A stretch of 64,000 bases of DNA from Kuschelorhynchus macadamiae. Taxonomy: Eukaryota > Arthropoda > Insecta > Coleoptera > Curculionidae. Where the stretch lies: positions 1,426,001 to 1,490,000 of the forward strand of contig JAUTXW010001355.1 in assembly GCA_030620095.1 (NCBI GenBank). The letters run 5' to 3'. Positions 50,262-62,859 of the stretch are shown here, piece by piece; position 1 is the first letter of the stretch; each line of letters begins with the position of its first letter. Position numbers and translations under genes: made by a program. The notes beneath the pieces are model-generated. The model made no database searches. It was not told where the DNA came from and was given only the letters and a program-made list of their open reading frames with translations.

Positions 50262-51129
50262 GGCCTAGGGCCCTAAAAGTTGTAGATGCGGTAATGGCTT
50301 TGGGTGCTAATTTTTTGTGTTGTGAGTTGGGTGCTAGAATAAAACAGGCGTATAATTGCAGTGACACTGATTTTATATTTTGTTTTGTGAGTATTCAGCG
50401 TTGGAGTTGTGATAAAATGAATTGAAAATTGATTTTTTTCAAGTTATAGACAAAAGTAACACCAATCAGTCGTCTAATCGTAAGTCGGTGTAATTAGAAT
50501 TATTATTATACTTTAAAATGTTGTTTAAAATTTTTTTTTGTTTATTTGTTTCTTTTTTTGTGAAGTTTATTTAGAATAGTTTTTATGGAATATATTATGG
50601 CTGATGTTTAACCTTATTTCATTTTTCTGTGATATCTATCCGATTTGCTGAAGTTATTTTGAATGTTAAAACAACATTTCAATATGATTTGCGATTTATG
50701 AAATCTCCTAAATGTTTTTTTTTATTTATATGTATTTATTACAGAGTTTTACGATTTGGCTCCAGGGCCCCACGTTGTCTTGTTACGACACTGGGTATTT
50801 TGTATGATATTTCGGCAACCAGAAGATCAAGGTCTGGTTCTGGTAGGTCGGCTATTGATTTAAGTTTAAGCTCATCAGAGATTTCTAGCAAATATTCTTG
50901 GTCTACCTTTACAGGTAATATTTGGTTCTGATCATTTTCCAATTCTAATATGGTTTAGTTACTCCAGCACAACTCAAGGAAAAAAAATTCCAAAATGGAA
51001 TACAAAGCAAATTTGAATGCATGTTTTAATCTTATAGATTCATGTTTTTTGATAACTTCTGTCTTTATAAATACAGAGCAAAAATACTCCTTTCTTCTCA
51101 ATTCTGAGATGAGGCTGCTGTTAGAAGCA
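50262..51129. other. intergenic with GC-islands typical of transposon ends
   Basis: 50262-50340 (GGCCTAGGGCCCTAAAAG...) and 50755-50940 have higher GC than the flanks. The opposite-strand frames at 50629-50942 (100 and 67 codons) show no recognisable motif; neither is claimed as a gene. Confidence 0.4.
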
Positions 51130-52080
51130 TACTCATTTACAAACCTTATTCAGCTCACCGCCGACCCCTTCTCCTTGGTGGGATCAAGACATATGTGATG
51201 CGGCTATTAGCAACAGAAAAAAAGCCCTTTTAGAGTACAAAAGAAACTCAACTTTGAAAAGTATCTTAAATGTAAGAAAATTGAAGTCGAAACCGAGAAA
51301 TTTCTTAAAAAGAAAGCCAAGGAAAGTTGCATAACATGGTGCTCTAAATTAAATAAAAATACTCCATCATCACAATTGTGGTCTCCCATGACAAGAAAAA
51401 CTAACTTTCAAAAACCTAGTAATGACCAATGGTTTGAAACTTTTTTGATAAAGTTGCACCTCCTGTTGTCCGTTCAGAACCAAATAATTGTACCTTTAAT
51501 TTTTGTAACAGTTACTTTCGTTGTTGGCCATTTACCATCACTAAGTTGGAGTGTGTCTTAAAAACACTGGAAATACAGCTCTTGGATATGATAATATACA
51601 GTATGGTACGTCATCGCATTTACCAATAAAAGGTTTAATGTTAGAAATGTTCAACGCAATTTATCTCTATGGTGAATGAAAGACTTTGATAAAGTAGTTG
51701 TAATACCCATCAAAAACCTGGTCCAAATTCTGTGAACGCTTATAGGTCCATATAATTTATCCTTAAAACCCTTCGTTTACAATATTGGATAGGTAATCAT
51801 TTACCTTAATCCTTAAAACCCTTCGTTTACAATATTGGATAGGTAATCATAATTTGTTATTAAATAATCAATATGGCTATAAAAATAGTGTTGGTGCTTT
51901 TGACGCTGTTGCACATATTGTTGTTGACGTAAAAGATTGTTTTTCATCTAATGAGTATCTAACATCATTATTTCCTGACATACAAGGCGCATACCATTCC
52001 ATAGACTGAAATATCTTAGCATCAAAAACGGCTAGAAATTTTCGGATACCGCCGAATGCCTGTCAACAGCGGGTCAAACA
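51130..52080 (+). pseudogene. LINE (R1/Jockey-like) relic: endonuclease-RT linker and RT start
   Basis: In shifting frames the order is: ISNRKKALLEYKRNSTLKSILNVRK (linker after the endonuclease), TPSSQLWSP, GNTALGYDNIQYG (the G-x-D-x-I-x-Y-x RT entry), and NNQYGYKNSVGAFDAVAHIVVDV (RT finger region with Q-x-G-F-like form). The block TCCTTAAAACCCTTCGTTTAC...ATTGGATAGGTAATCAT occurs twice in tandem at 51760-51850. No intact frame. Confidence 0.75.
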
Positions 52081-52535
52081 ATGTTGCGTGCGTTCTAATT
52101 AAAAGGCGGTGGCCTTTGGTTTATGATTAAAATTTAAAAAAAAAGGTATTTATTTATGGAAACTCTTTAACCACCCAAACCTTTGAGAATTAATTTTCAA
52201 GAAAACCCGATAATGGTTTTTAAGCTCTTAACGTTCCACTATTTACATTTTTACTTGAAATTGGAAACACAATTTCTCCAAATATTTGATATTAATGGTG
52301 TAATTTAAAACCTTAATCCATTAAATATAACAACATCTCTTAACATAATTCTCCCAACTGAATGTCACTGATAAAATATGAAACTCTATCTTATTTTTAA
52401 AACCCTTTTCTAAAAACAAACAAATGATAAATTTTTTTCTGTTCTAAATTATTTTGAGTAAAATTTAACGGGTTTGTTTTCAAGAAATATGGCTATAGAT
52501 TAACTTACTACAAACTTAACTCTTGATCCAGTGGA
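52081..52535. other. AT-rich intergenic, nothing recognised
   Basis: No frames or repeats recognised between the two LINE pieces. Confidence 0.45.
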
Positions 52536-52800
52536 AAAGTTAAAAATACTGCCTTGGAGATGATTGTTTATAACCAGTTAATAAATATTTTAGAACGTAA
52601 TCCGATTTTATAAAATTTTCAGTCTGGTTTTTTTGGAAAAAGTATACTTGTGAAGTGGTAGTTTGTAACTAATATAATTAATTAAAGTTTACAGATAAAC
52701 CTAAAAATATAGGTGTAATTTGTGTTGATCTTAAGAAAGTATTTGAAACTATAAATAGAAAAAAGCCTAAGACTTTATTAATATCTAATACGTCAAGTAA
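52536..52800 (+). pseudogene. LINE reverse transcriptase fragment (second, decayed)
   Basis: Pieces reading VEKLKILPWRLFI, LINILERN, SGFFGKS and GVICVDLKKVFETINRK follow the order of a LINE RT (... I-L-E-x-N ... Q-S-G-F-R-x-x-x-S ... V-x-L-D-L-x-K-A-F-D-T-I). The catalytic Asp is in the last piece. Frames are shifted several times. Confidence 0.55.
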
Positions 52801-53234
52801 AATGTCTATTGACAGCTGTTATTAATTTGACTCCGACTTCATAAACTCACATTTCGAAGATTAAATCAAATATTTTTTACATTTCAGTCGGCTTAATCTT
52901 TTTAGAGAAATTTTAATTTGTAATGGTCAGCTTCAAAGTTTTCGATGCCTAAACCTAGGATGTAAGCCGGAATGTATAATTCGTATGGCCTTAGGTCTAA
53001 TCGTTTACATCTTACAGCCTCTCAAAACCTGAAATTGTCAATTTTCATATGTGAATATATCAAAAATTTTATAAATATCCTACAATACGATAGCCAGTTG
53101 TTTATTACTAATTTTTTAAAAAACGTCACAAAAATCTCCACAAAATTCATATTTAAAGTTTCTTCTTATATTTACGTATAGTGGAGAGATAAAGCATGTT
53201 CAAAGATCCCCCCCCCCCATGGAATACCCTGTAT

Positions 53235-54400
53235 ATTTTTTCTTCCCTGGTAAAAGAGAAGTATTGTAATAGTGAAAAAATCACCCTCTGAGATCTTCAC
53301 GTTTTAGGGTCCCTAGATGCCAAAAAACATGTTTTGTCTGTCTATTCTCGGCATAGCTAAAAAACTACTTATCCAATTGACTTCAAATTTTGCTCAAAAA
53401 TTAAGGGTCATATGGAGATGACCTGCTAATATTTTGGTAAAAATCCAATATTGCGAAACAAAATGGCAGGCAGTCTAGTAAAAGGTTAAAAAAATATTAC
53501 AATTTACCCAAAGTTTACAAAAGTCAAGTATTGCGTAGAAATGAACTAATACAATTTTTGTTGCGAATCCAAGATAGCTAAACAAATGGCAACTTAATAA
53601 AGTATTTACAAAATCAGCCTGAAAAAACTACTTATTAGATTCATTTAAAATTTTGTGCAAGAATTAAGTGTGATGTAGAGATGAACTGGTAAAATTGTGG
53701 TACGAATACAAGATGGTGGCCAAATAAAATGTTTGTAATCGTAAAAAAAAACCAAATTTTACGATCCCTAGATGCTACGTAGCCGATTGGCTTCGAAATG
53801 TGGTCAAATATCAAGGGTCTTATGGCGATAACCTGGTAACATTTTGGTAAAAATCCAATACGGTGGAACAAAATGGCGACCTAGTGAAAGGTTTAAAAAA
53901 TTATTACTTAAAAACTAATGACCCAATTTACCTAAATTTTTGCACAAAAATCTAGTGCTACATAGGGATTTTGACAAAAATTAGTTAAAAAATACGGAAA
54001 AACTGGAAAAATTTTAGTATCAATTCACAAAGACGTAACAAAATGGAGGTGTAATAATTTTTTAAAACATCCGTGTAAAAACTTTAATATATATCAATAA
54101 ATCAAATGTGGCATCGGTAGAAACTGCCAAAATATTGATTCGAACCCAATATGGTGGAATAAAACGGCGTCTAATACAAATATTTGAAAAGGCAGTATAT
54201 ATGTGTTATTAATGACTATGTGCGGAACTAAACTGGGCCAGGCTTCACTATTTCTATTAAAAGGAAATATTCGTAACAAGAGAAAGGAAATGTATCGATT
54301 TTTTAAATTGTCTTTTGACGTGAATAAAAAATACATCATTAAAGAATACTCGCTAAAAGTCACCCAACTAAATTTCCAGATAAAACCTAATACCTAGAAC
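53235..54400 (+). repeat. dispersed repeat family, copy 8 (plus, near full length)
   Basis: Starts CTTCCCTGGTAAAAGAGAAGTATTGTAAT, has GGGTCCCTAGATGCC, a shortened GTCTGTCTATTCTCGGC leader and about five body units (boxes near 53459, 53575, 53712, 53870, 54150, mostly decayed). Ends AAACTGGGCCAGGCTTCACTATTTC..AAAGGAAATATTCGTAACAAG. Confidence 0.75.
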
Positions 54401-55268
54401 GGTGTTCAGTTTTCCCAATTAACACTTATTTAATATTCAGGTGTTATCAACCCTTACATATATAGATTATGAGTATTGCACAATCGCCAAAATTCTAAAA
54501 AGTTATGCCATAGTTTGTTCTGCGTAACTGTGAATTGTTATCCAGGAAAATACAAGCTTACTCATACTTTCTGGAAACCTCACTGGCCAATTGACAGTGG
54601 GTCGAAACTAAAATCATTCTTGGCTTCGCTAATATTCATATAGACAAATAAACACATATCAAAAGAACTAGCACAACAACAAACATTTTAAAGATTGTTT
54701 TAAATATTCCAATCGATGAATAACTGTCTTTTTGTATATGCTAAAAACGTAATATTTATTATTTTAATTCAGCTAGTATATTCTTCACTCATTCTAACTA
54801 AAAAATGCTGATATCTGTATGATATTTTATTAGTCCATTTGCAGATCAAATTAGTAGGTAATCTTATAATAGTAAGAGGTAAAATCTTAACTTAACGGCT
54901 AAATGTATGTTAGGTATATTTAATTTGTACAAAAACAAAAAGAACATTTTAAGATATGAAACTTAAAAAAAATTGTATACGTCATGCATACTGAATGAGT
55001 AATATGTAGGGGAAAATACTGTCCCAACAAATTTACATAGCTGTTTGAGAGAACAGGCATTTAGGTCACTCAAAGGGGGAATACAGTTAAAGTTAAAAGT
55101 GATCATATAAATTGGTGATTTTTGGAACTAATAATAATACGCGTTGATTGGCAGCAAAAATTGGACGAAAATCGAGCATTACGACGTACAACTTGAAAGT
55201 TCAACAAGGATAGTAAATAAGGAAAGTCAATTGAATTGTGAGAGAGTGTAGAGAAAAATAAGGGAATT

Positions 55269-55269
<1 letters not shown>
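54401..55269. other. intergenic, nothing recognised
   Basis: AT-rich, no frames or known repeats. Confidence 0.5.

Positions 55270-55362
<93 letters not shown>
55270..55362. repeat. (TA)n microsatellite, about 92 bp
   Basis: Alternating AT. The 107-codon minus frame crossing it is an artefact. Confidence 0.97.
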
Positions 55363-55366
<4 letters not shown>

Positions 55367-55539
55367 AATGATTGGAAGTTAAACTCTGACAATAAAACAC
55401 GATTATCAAAACCCCATTGTGGATCAACACTGTTTATTCTAAATGATAAGCATTTCAAAAATGTCCTCGAGAGGTGTGACATGCATTTTATAAATAAGAT
55501 ACCAAAGTGAGCAGCAGTGTTCAAGTTTAGAGAACACTA

Positions 55540-56250
55540 CTACAGAGTAAAAAAGGGAGCTGCAATACTACTAAATGTTTTATAGTTTCGAATAATAAAA
55601 CGCAGACCTTTCATCGGGGATGACATAGTAGATTCCATATGAGTTGCAAAGGTTAGTTGGCTGTCGAATGTCACACCAAGGTCTTCAGTTTTATCACATT
55701 GTGTCAGTATATGACTATTTATGGAATAGTTAAAACACACTGGATTACGCTTATGAATAAAAGAAATAATTTTACACTTAGAAATACAATTTATTCCAAA
55801 CAGATTAATTATGCAATAGAGCGCAGTCGTTAATGTTACTAACCCTACCAAACAGTTTCAGGTCATCCGCGAAGAACACTTTATTACATGTGGTCCTAAA
55901 TTGGACCCCTGAGGGACACCCGATAGTATACCATATACCCATGTACCTCAGTCCGAAAGGCGTTATAAGAAACAAATTGAAGTTTTGAAGTAAGAAAGAT
56001 TTAAAAAATAATACCAGTGATTGACTAAAACCAAATAATCATAGTTGCCTTCGAAAAGTATGTGAACACAAGCCATGTTGGTTTGTTTACAGTAGATAAT
56101 ATACGCAGTAGATGCACAGTAGATAATATACGGTTGTACGCAGCTCTCTCGAAGATAAGCAAAGTTGCTAACTATGGAAATCGGTCTATAATTAGCAAGA
56201 TCTGATGAGTCCCCTTTTTCAGTCTTGGAGAGACCCGGGTACAAGGACAT
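55540..56250 (-). pseudogene. LINE (Jockey/RTE-like) relic with internal deletion
   Basis: Read on the minus strand: SLYPGLSKTEKGDSSDLANYRPISIVSNFA (RT entry, N-Y-R-P-I-S) at 56250-56160; then, after a deletion, a SGVP-like GVQFRTTC region near 55920-55880; FFADDLKLFG (catalytic ADD) near 55870; and CDKTEDLGVTFDSQLTFATHMESTMSSPMKGLRFIIRN (RT thumb) to 55540. Frames are shifted between pieces. Much of the RT fingers is missing. Confidence 0.8.
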
Positions 56251-56489
56251 GCCTCGTAGTTAGTTTGTTTTTCATATCCTTTATAGCCAGTTCTATTTGA
56301 ATTACAGAAACTTTAATACTCATACATGAGTTCGATATGATATTAAGGGCTTCGTCTAAATCAATTAACGGCAAATCTTATTCGCTTGAAATATAAACAA
56401 TATAGAAAGGTGCAGCAAAAGCATTCGCTATCTCTGCAAGAACTTGAATCTTATCTAAGCCTAAATGCATTCTACCTGGTATTCTTGAC

Positions 56490-58145
56490 GTACCTTTTTA
56501 CTTCCCTAGCAAGAGGAAAGTATTGTAATCGTACAAAAATCACCCTCCAAGATTTTTTTACATCTTTACTTTTCAGGGTTTCTAGATGCCGAAAAACACG
56601 TTTTCTCAATTCCGATGGTCTGTCTGTTCAAATTTTGGTCAAAGTTATATGGGGATGCCATGGTACGTTTTGGTAATTTGGTTCAATATAACTGAACAAA
56701 ATGGCGGCCCAATAAAATGTTAATTACTAAAAACTACCTAACCAATTTAAGCCAGATTTTGCAGATAAATTAGGTATGATATAGAGATGAACTTGTAAAT
56801 ATTTTCTATAATTCCAAGATGCCGGAACAAAATGGCGGCCTAATAGAATCTTAAAAATGTCTACTTCGTCGATTGTTTTCAAATTTTGCACAAAAATTAA
56901 AGGTCATATGGAGATGACTTGGTGATATTTTGACGAAAATCATATATGGCGAAACAAAATGATAGCCTAATGAAATGTTAAAAAAGTTATTACTAAAAAA
57001 CTACATATATACCTCAAATTTTTTTCGAAAATAAAGTATAGCGAGGAAATAAATTGGTAAAATGTTGGTACGAATTCAAGATGGCGAAATAAAATGACGG
57101 CTTAATTTTTTTTTAAAGAATCAGCTTGAATAAACTACTTATTAGATCGATTTTGAAATTTTGTGGAAAAGTTAAGTGTGATTTACTGATGAACTGGTAA
57201 AATTATGGTTCGAATTTAAGATGGCGGAACAAAATGGCGCCCAAATAAAATATTTGCAAACATGGAAAAATCTTCCTCACAGTTTTTGTACAGGTATTCA
57301 CGTTTTAGGGCCCATAGATGTAAAAAAAACTCGTTCTCTCGATTCCGACGGTCTGTCTGTTTTGTCGGTCTATCAGTTCGCGACATAGCTAAAAAATTAC
57401 TTACACGATTGATTTAAAATATTCATTAAGGGTCATATGGGGTATGACGAAACAAAACGGCTGCCTAGTGAAATGTTCAAAAATTATTACTAAAAAACTA
57501 ATCATCCAATTTGTTCAAATTTTAGACAAAAATCAAGTGTTACATGGGAATGAACTTTATAACATTTTGAAATGAATCCAAAATGGCAAAACAAAATGGC
57601 GACTTAACAAAGTATTTAAAAAATCAGCTTGAAAAAACTACTTGTTAGACCGATTTAAAATTTTGTGCAAGAATTAAGTGTGATATAGAGATACACTGTT
57701 AAAATTCTTGTTCGAATGCAAGATGGCGGAATGAAATGGAAGCCAAAAAGCAATGTAAAAATCTTTTTATTCAATTGACTTTTAATTTTGCACAAAAATT
57801 AGATGACAAATTTGTTAGGAATTCAACAAGCTGGAACAAAATGGCGGTCTAATGAAATTTATAAAAAATGAGTGTAAAAAATTGCTTATTCAATTATTTG
57901 CTAAAAAATCAAGTGTAGCATAGGTAGAAACTGGCAAAATATCTTTACGAATCTAGTATGGTGGAACAAAACGGCGCCCAATAAAAATATTTGAAAAGTA
58001 TAAATGTGTTACTAAATGACAGTGTGCGAAACTACATTGGGTCACATCTCACTATTTCTAAATACAGGAAAGATTGGATATCAAAGGAAACTCCGAGTAA
58101 AGGTAATTTACCGATTTTTTTAGATTGTATATGAGACCAGAAATA
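56490..58145 (+). repeat. dispersed repeat family, copy 9 (plus, longest)
   Basis: Begins ACTTCCCTAGCAAGAGGAAAGTATTGTAATCG. About nine body units with boxes such as ACAAAATGGCGGCC (56695, 56826), AAGATGGCGGAACAAAATGG (57220), AAGATGGCGGAATG (57719) and AACAAAATGGCGGTC (57836). A second leader (GGGCCCATAGATG, CGACGGTCTGTCTG) occurs at 57307-57370, so two copies are joined. Ends CTACATTGGGTCACATCTCACTATTTC near 58030. Confidence 0.8.
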
Positions 58146-58579
58146 AGTTGAGTTACTGGTTAGACTATTTTCAGGACATGTGTATCATAGCATATATTTA
58201 TTTGCGTTTTAATAAGAGTTTGCATTCTCTTAAAGTCGACGAGATAGTAGTCATTACCAGTTCATTTTTAAGTCCAGTCGAATATTAGGAAGGAAACCCA
58301 CGTTTTTTTTTATTATTCCCAAACAAGGGAACAAAATGATGCAGTGGAGAGTAAAACTTGCCATAGAACACTTTACAACATACGTTAGTGGCATTACAGC
58401 TATTCAAGAATGAGCAATCTATTTTACACAAAGATCCACATAGAACCGGGAAATCAGTATGCAATTAGCTTAAATGGCGGAGATGAAGATCTATTTTCTT
58501 ATCAATTTTTACCAAATTAAAACTAATTAAAGTGCATAAAAAAAATGAAACTAAACACTAAGTGGTCAGCATCATAAGA
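58146..58579. other. intergenic, nothing recognised
   Basis: No frame or clear repeat. May include the missing C-terminal end of the adjoining transposase relic. Confidence 0.4.
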
Positions 58580-59245
58580 GATTTTGAATGTGCCCTTCAT
58601 TTATACTTAAACATGTTCGAGCTTTTCTATTCCAGTTTAAACGAACACGTCGAAATATCCCTGGCATGGTTCCAATAGTCTCGCATCCGAATAATACCCT
58701 ACTGTAGATGAATTTAAGCTACAATAGGCACAGCGTATACCAGACCTTTAGAAATAGCATGAAGATTTATGTCAGCACAGTAATGATTCTTATAAAAAAT
58801 TACGATTCCGTCTTTATTGAATCCAGCTTCGTCAGTTGCCAAAATGTGATATCGAAAGTTTCTATGGAAAGCTGTTTGTCTAAGTAGCTATTGACAAAAA
58901 TTAATTCGTGGAAGAAAACCAGTTACAATTTGTAGGTGATAGGGGTACATTAATTGCTTAGGCAAGGTAAGCTAAACGGTTTGACTATTTTACGGCAATA
59001 CGTAATATTCGTTTTTCAACTTCTCGAGTGCGAATAGTTCTGCTACGCCCACAATCGTTTCTGCTTGACATAAATGAACCGGTATCCCTAAGGGGTTGAT
59101 GGATCCTATAAAAAAAATCGAGGAGGAACTCTTCGGTTTGGGTAACGATCCTGATATAAACAAATGGCCTCTTGGCTATTTCCATCTGCCAATCCGTACA
59201 TGAAATACATGGTGACTAATTCATTTTCATTGAAAATGGAAACTC
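58580..59245 (-). pseudogene. mariner-like DDE transposase (DUF4817 type), heavily decayed
   Basis: Minus-strand pieces give FNENELVTMYFMYGLADGNSQEAICLYQDRYPNRRVP (helix-turn-helix entry, compare FTREEQIDMIMIYG...YVQRFPNRRYP at 22212). A shifted RIHQPLRDTGSF follows, then REVEKRIL, and near 58870-58760 HILATDEAGFNKDGI (first Asp). Later pieces are lost. A third member of the family in this window. Confidence 0.7.
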
Positions 59246-61077
59246 GCAAAATCAATTTGAAGCAAGAAATTAAAAGCAAATAATTAAAAAGTCGCGAGTC
59301 GTGCGAGAACGTCAACGAAAGACAGTTGCCATGACAAAATCACTTCTAAAACAAAACAATAAATCATGCCCTACTTGATTAAAAATATATTTTTAATACA
59401 AGTCTACTGTAAAGCTTCAAGTTAGGGAAAAATAAATAAAATTATTGTGGTAATGCATTTGAACTTTGTGCGGGAATGGACTTTCTTCTAAATAACTTCT
59501 AAACGGAAAATTAACATACCAAAAAGTTAGATAACAGAACGAAGAGTACGATTTTCTAATTGAAAACTGCTAGTGACTTAGTAGCAAAAAGTTCGGGGGT
59601 CAATAGGGACACGACTCGCAAAAATAACACCCTGTTGATTTTTCGAAAACTTATTATATCCGTTTCGTAGGCATTGTACATCCTGCGCCAAATTTAAATA
59701 AATTTTCTCTAGAAATGTTCACGGTGTGTAAAAAATAAATAAAAAATATGAGAACTTGGACATCCTTTTTTTATTTTTTTATAATAATATACGCCCCCGA
59801 AATTTCCGACACTTATTTAGTGACACCCTGTTTACGCTTGCGCTTTTCTCGTGCCTGAATTTCTTGAATCATTTCTTCAAATGCTCCTCAATCCAGTGGT
59901 CGTTTTTGTACAGGCTGCTGTGATTTTATTTGAGCGTTTTTATTTTTAATGCTTACCACAGCAGCCTTAAACTTAATAATGTCTTAATTATTCCACCTGA
60001 AGACAGCTCTTACAATTCCAGCTCACACTTACTTTTTTTTTCCACAAACTAATTTTATTTCAGATAATTTAGCAAATGAACATTTTATAACAGGCTATTT
60101 AAAGTTTCGCAATATTTCGGATATTTAAATGAAATCGCTATAACTAATGCAATACCAAAAAGTCAATTAAGAGTGAAAACACGAAACAAATTAATGTAAA
60201 GTGTTATCATAGCTAGTTGGAAGAAACAAAAATAATTCAACAATTACTTATCAAAATTTAAAAAACATTTAGAAGTAAACTTATAAGTCGCAAATAATAG
60301 TATTCAGCATTTTTATAAGTTGGTAGGAAGGAATAAGAGGGAAAACATCAGGTTCGAGATAAAAAATTCATACAAGTGCAAAAACCTTAACTTAGATGTT
60401 TTAGGCCTCCACCTTTACAACCAACACGTGGTTTCACTAATCTGATTCCATTGCATTCTTGTGTGTAGGCCCTTAACCTTCGATTCTTCTTCTTATCTGT
60501 GGGAACATTAAAGGTCAATTTATACATACCAGTGACGTATCAGTGCTTATCATAGACGTCCGGGTTTTACTGACTGCGCTATTCCAATAGATAGGTAAAT
60601 TGACTTAAGAAAACCAACCAAAGGAAAAATATTGCAAAATATGTTTTCTTTTTAGAGTTTGCAGAAAATATTAATCTATTACTTTTGCGACGCTTTTTTA
60701 ATGTATTTTATTATTCTCGTAATGACGAAGATCCATGAATGAAAATTTAAATGTTTAAATATTCGGTTTCCTAAAATTAAATATTTTTATACTGGACAGT
60801 AATACAGGCCAGTTTATTTTTTATAGAATATATAAATAAAGTTATGAAAAATAAAGACTAACAATAATATTAATAACAATAATATATAAACTAAAATAAA
60901 AAAAAATGAAATAAATTACAGTTTATAGGTTTTGTAGACTATGTTAAATATATGTAATGAATGAGTTCTAAATTTGTCTTTGCATATATCTATTTGTGGT
61001 TAAAGCTCGCCATACGGAGATTTTTGTAGTTTTCTTTTTGTGATGTCTTTGTATCTTTCCTTAATATCGACACTTAA
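59246..61077. other. intergenic, short transposon ends only
   Basis: ACACCCTGTTGATTTTTCG at 59626 and ACACCCTGTTTACG at 59821 look like mariner-type ends about 200 bp apart in the same orientation. Otherwise no gene, no array. Confidence 0.4.
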
Positions 61078-61159
61078 ATGATTCGTCCTAACAATGGAAC
61101 CTGTGGTGGAAAAATATTGCAAAATACAAGAGTTCTAACCACACTACACCACAACTTGT

Positions 61160-61210
61160 TACGTTCTGGACGCGTCTCGCTAACCAAGTTAGCATCATCA
61201 GCAGATGATA
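61160..61210 (-). ncRNA. hammerhead-like motif (minus strand)
   Basis: Minus strand: CTGATGA (plus 61201-61195), one T, then a perfect 6-bp stem GCTAAC/GTTAGC with loop TTG, GAGA where GAAA is expected, CGCG, then TC. Same order as the motif at 27650 but with an extra base before stem II and A to G in the core. Likely a non-cleaving relative or a transposon-end structure. Confidence 0.3.
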
Positions 61211-61224
61211 TAAACTGTTTTATA

Positions 61225-62003
<779 letters not shown>

Positions 62004-62011
62004 GAAAACAC

Positions 62012-62040
<29 letters not shown>

Positions 62041-62043
<3 letters not shown>

Positions 62044-62859
62044 TGTGGTCATTTAAGTGTGCAACATATGAGAATTATTTTTATTAACTACACAATCAAA
62101 ATAAAAATACTGCCAAAAGTTGGTGCGTCCTTGATAATCAGATAAAGTGTTCTTAGAATGGTTGCAAATCAAACAGCATACAGGGTAGGTCAAAAAATAT
62201 TAAAATCATGCAAGAGTAAAGTACCCTTATTTCGAAAGATTCAGCGAAATGTTATTAAGAAAAGTTGTTTAGCATCAAAAGTTATGCCTGGATACCAAAA
62301 CATAGCCTCCTGAGAAAAAAAATTTGATTTTTTTGATAATTATCAAAAACAATTTCAGAGTTTAATCAAAATCAGACCAGATTCGTATAACTCGATTCAA
62401 ATGTAACTATACTTGTGAAATTAACTTGGATTTTTAATTTTTTGCGGAATCACAAACTTCAGGTTTGATGCAACGATATTAAACACAACTGGGAAATTTC
62501 GCCAATATTCTTTTTAACAAGATGAAGCATTTCTGAAGAAAATATGCACATTAAAAAACTTTCATTTGAAGTGCAAAATTTTCATTTCAAATATTTATTA
62601 AAGAACTGTACACAGAATTGACAAACTGGAAATCCTTGAAAAAACAAATGAGTGTTAAAAGTGAATTAATGCGAATTAATATTAACAAAAATCAAACGCA
62701 CCGAGATCTAATTGAATGTGATACCACTAGTTATACCAAAAATGTTTATTATAACTTAACAATTAACAAATCAGCATGAGTAAAAAAACATTTAAGGAAG
62801 TACATAAAAAAATGAAAATTATCTAAGCGTTTCTGTGTGCCCACCTTCTCTTTCAATGC
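62041..62859. other. intergenic, possible mariner end
   Basis: CAGTGTGGTCATTTAAGTGTGCAAC at 62041 directly after (TA)n and ACAGGGTAGGTCAAAAAATATTAAAATC at 62180 look like mariner-type termini. The transposase at 62860-63845 lies just beyond. No gene in the interval. Confidence 0.45.

Noticed and set aside
50629..50942. Opposed frames of 100 and 67 codons
   Set aside because: Both read the same GC-richer patch, show no family motif and lie among transposon debris.
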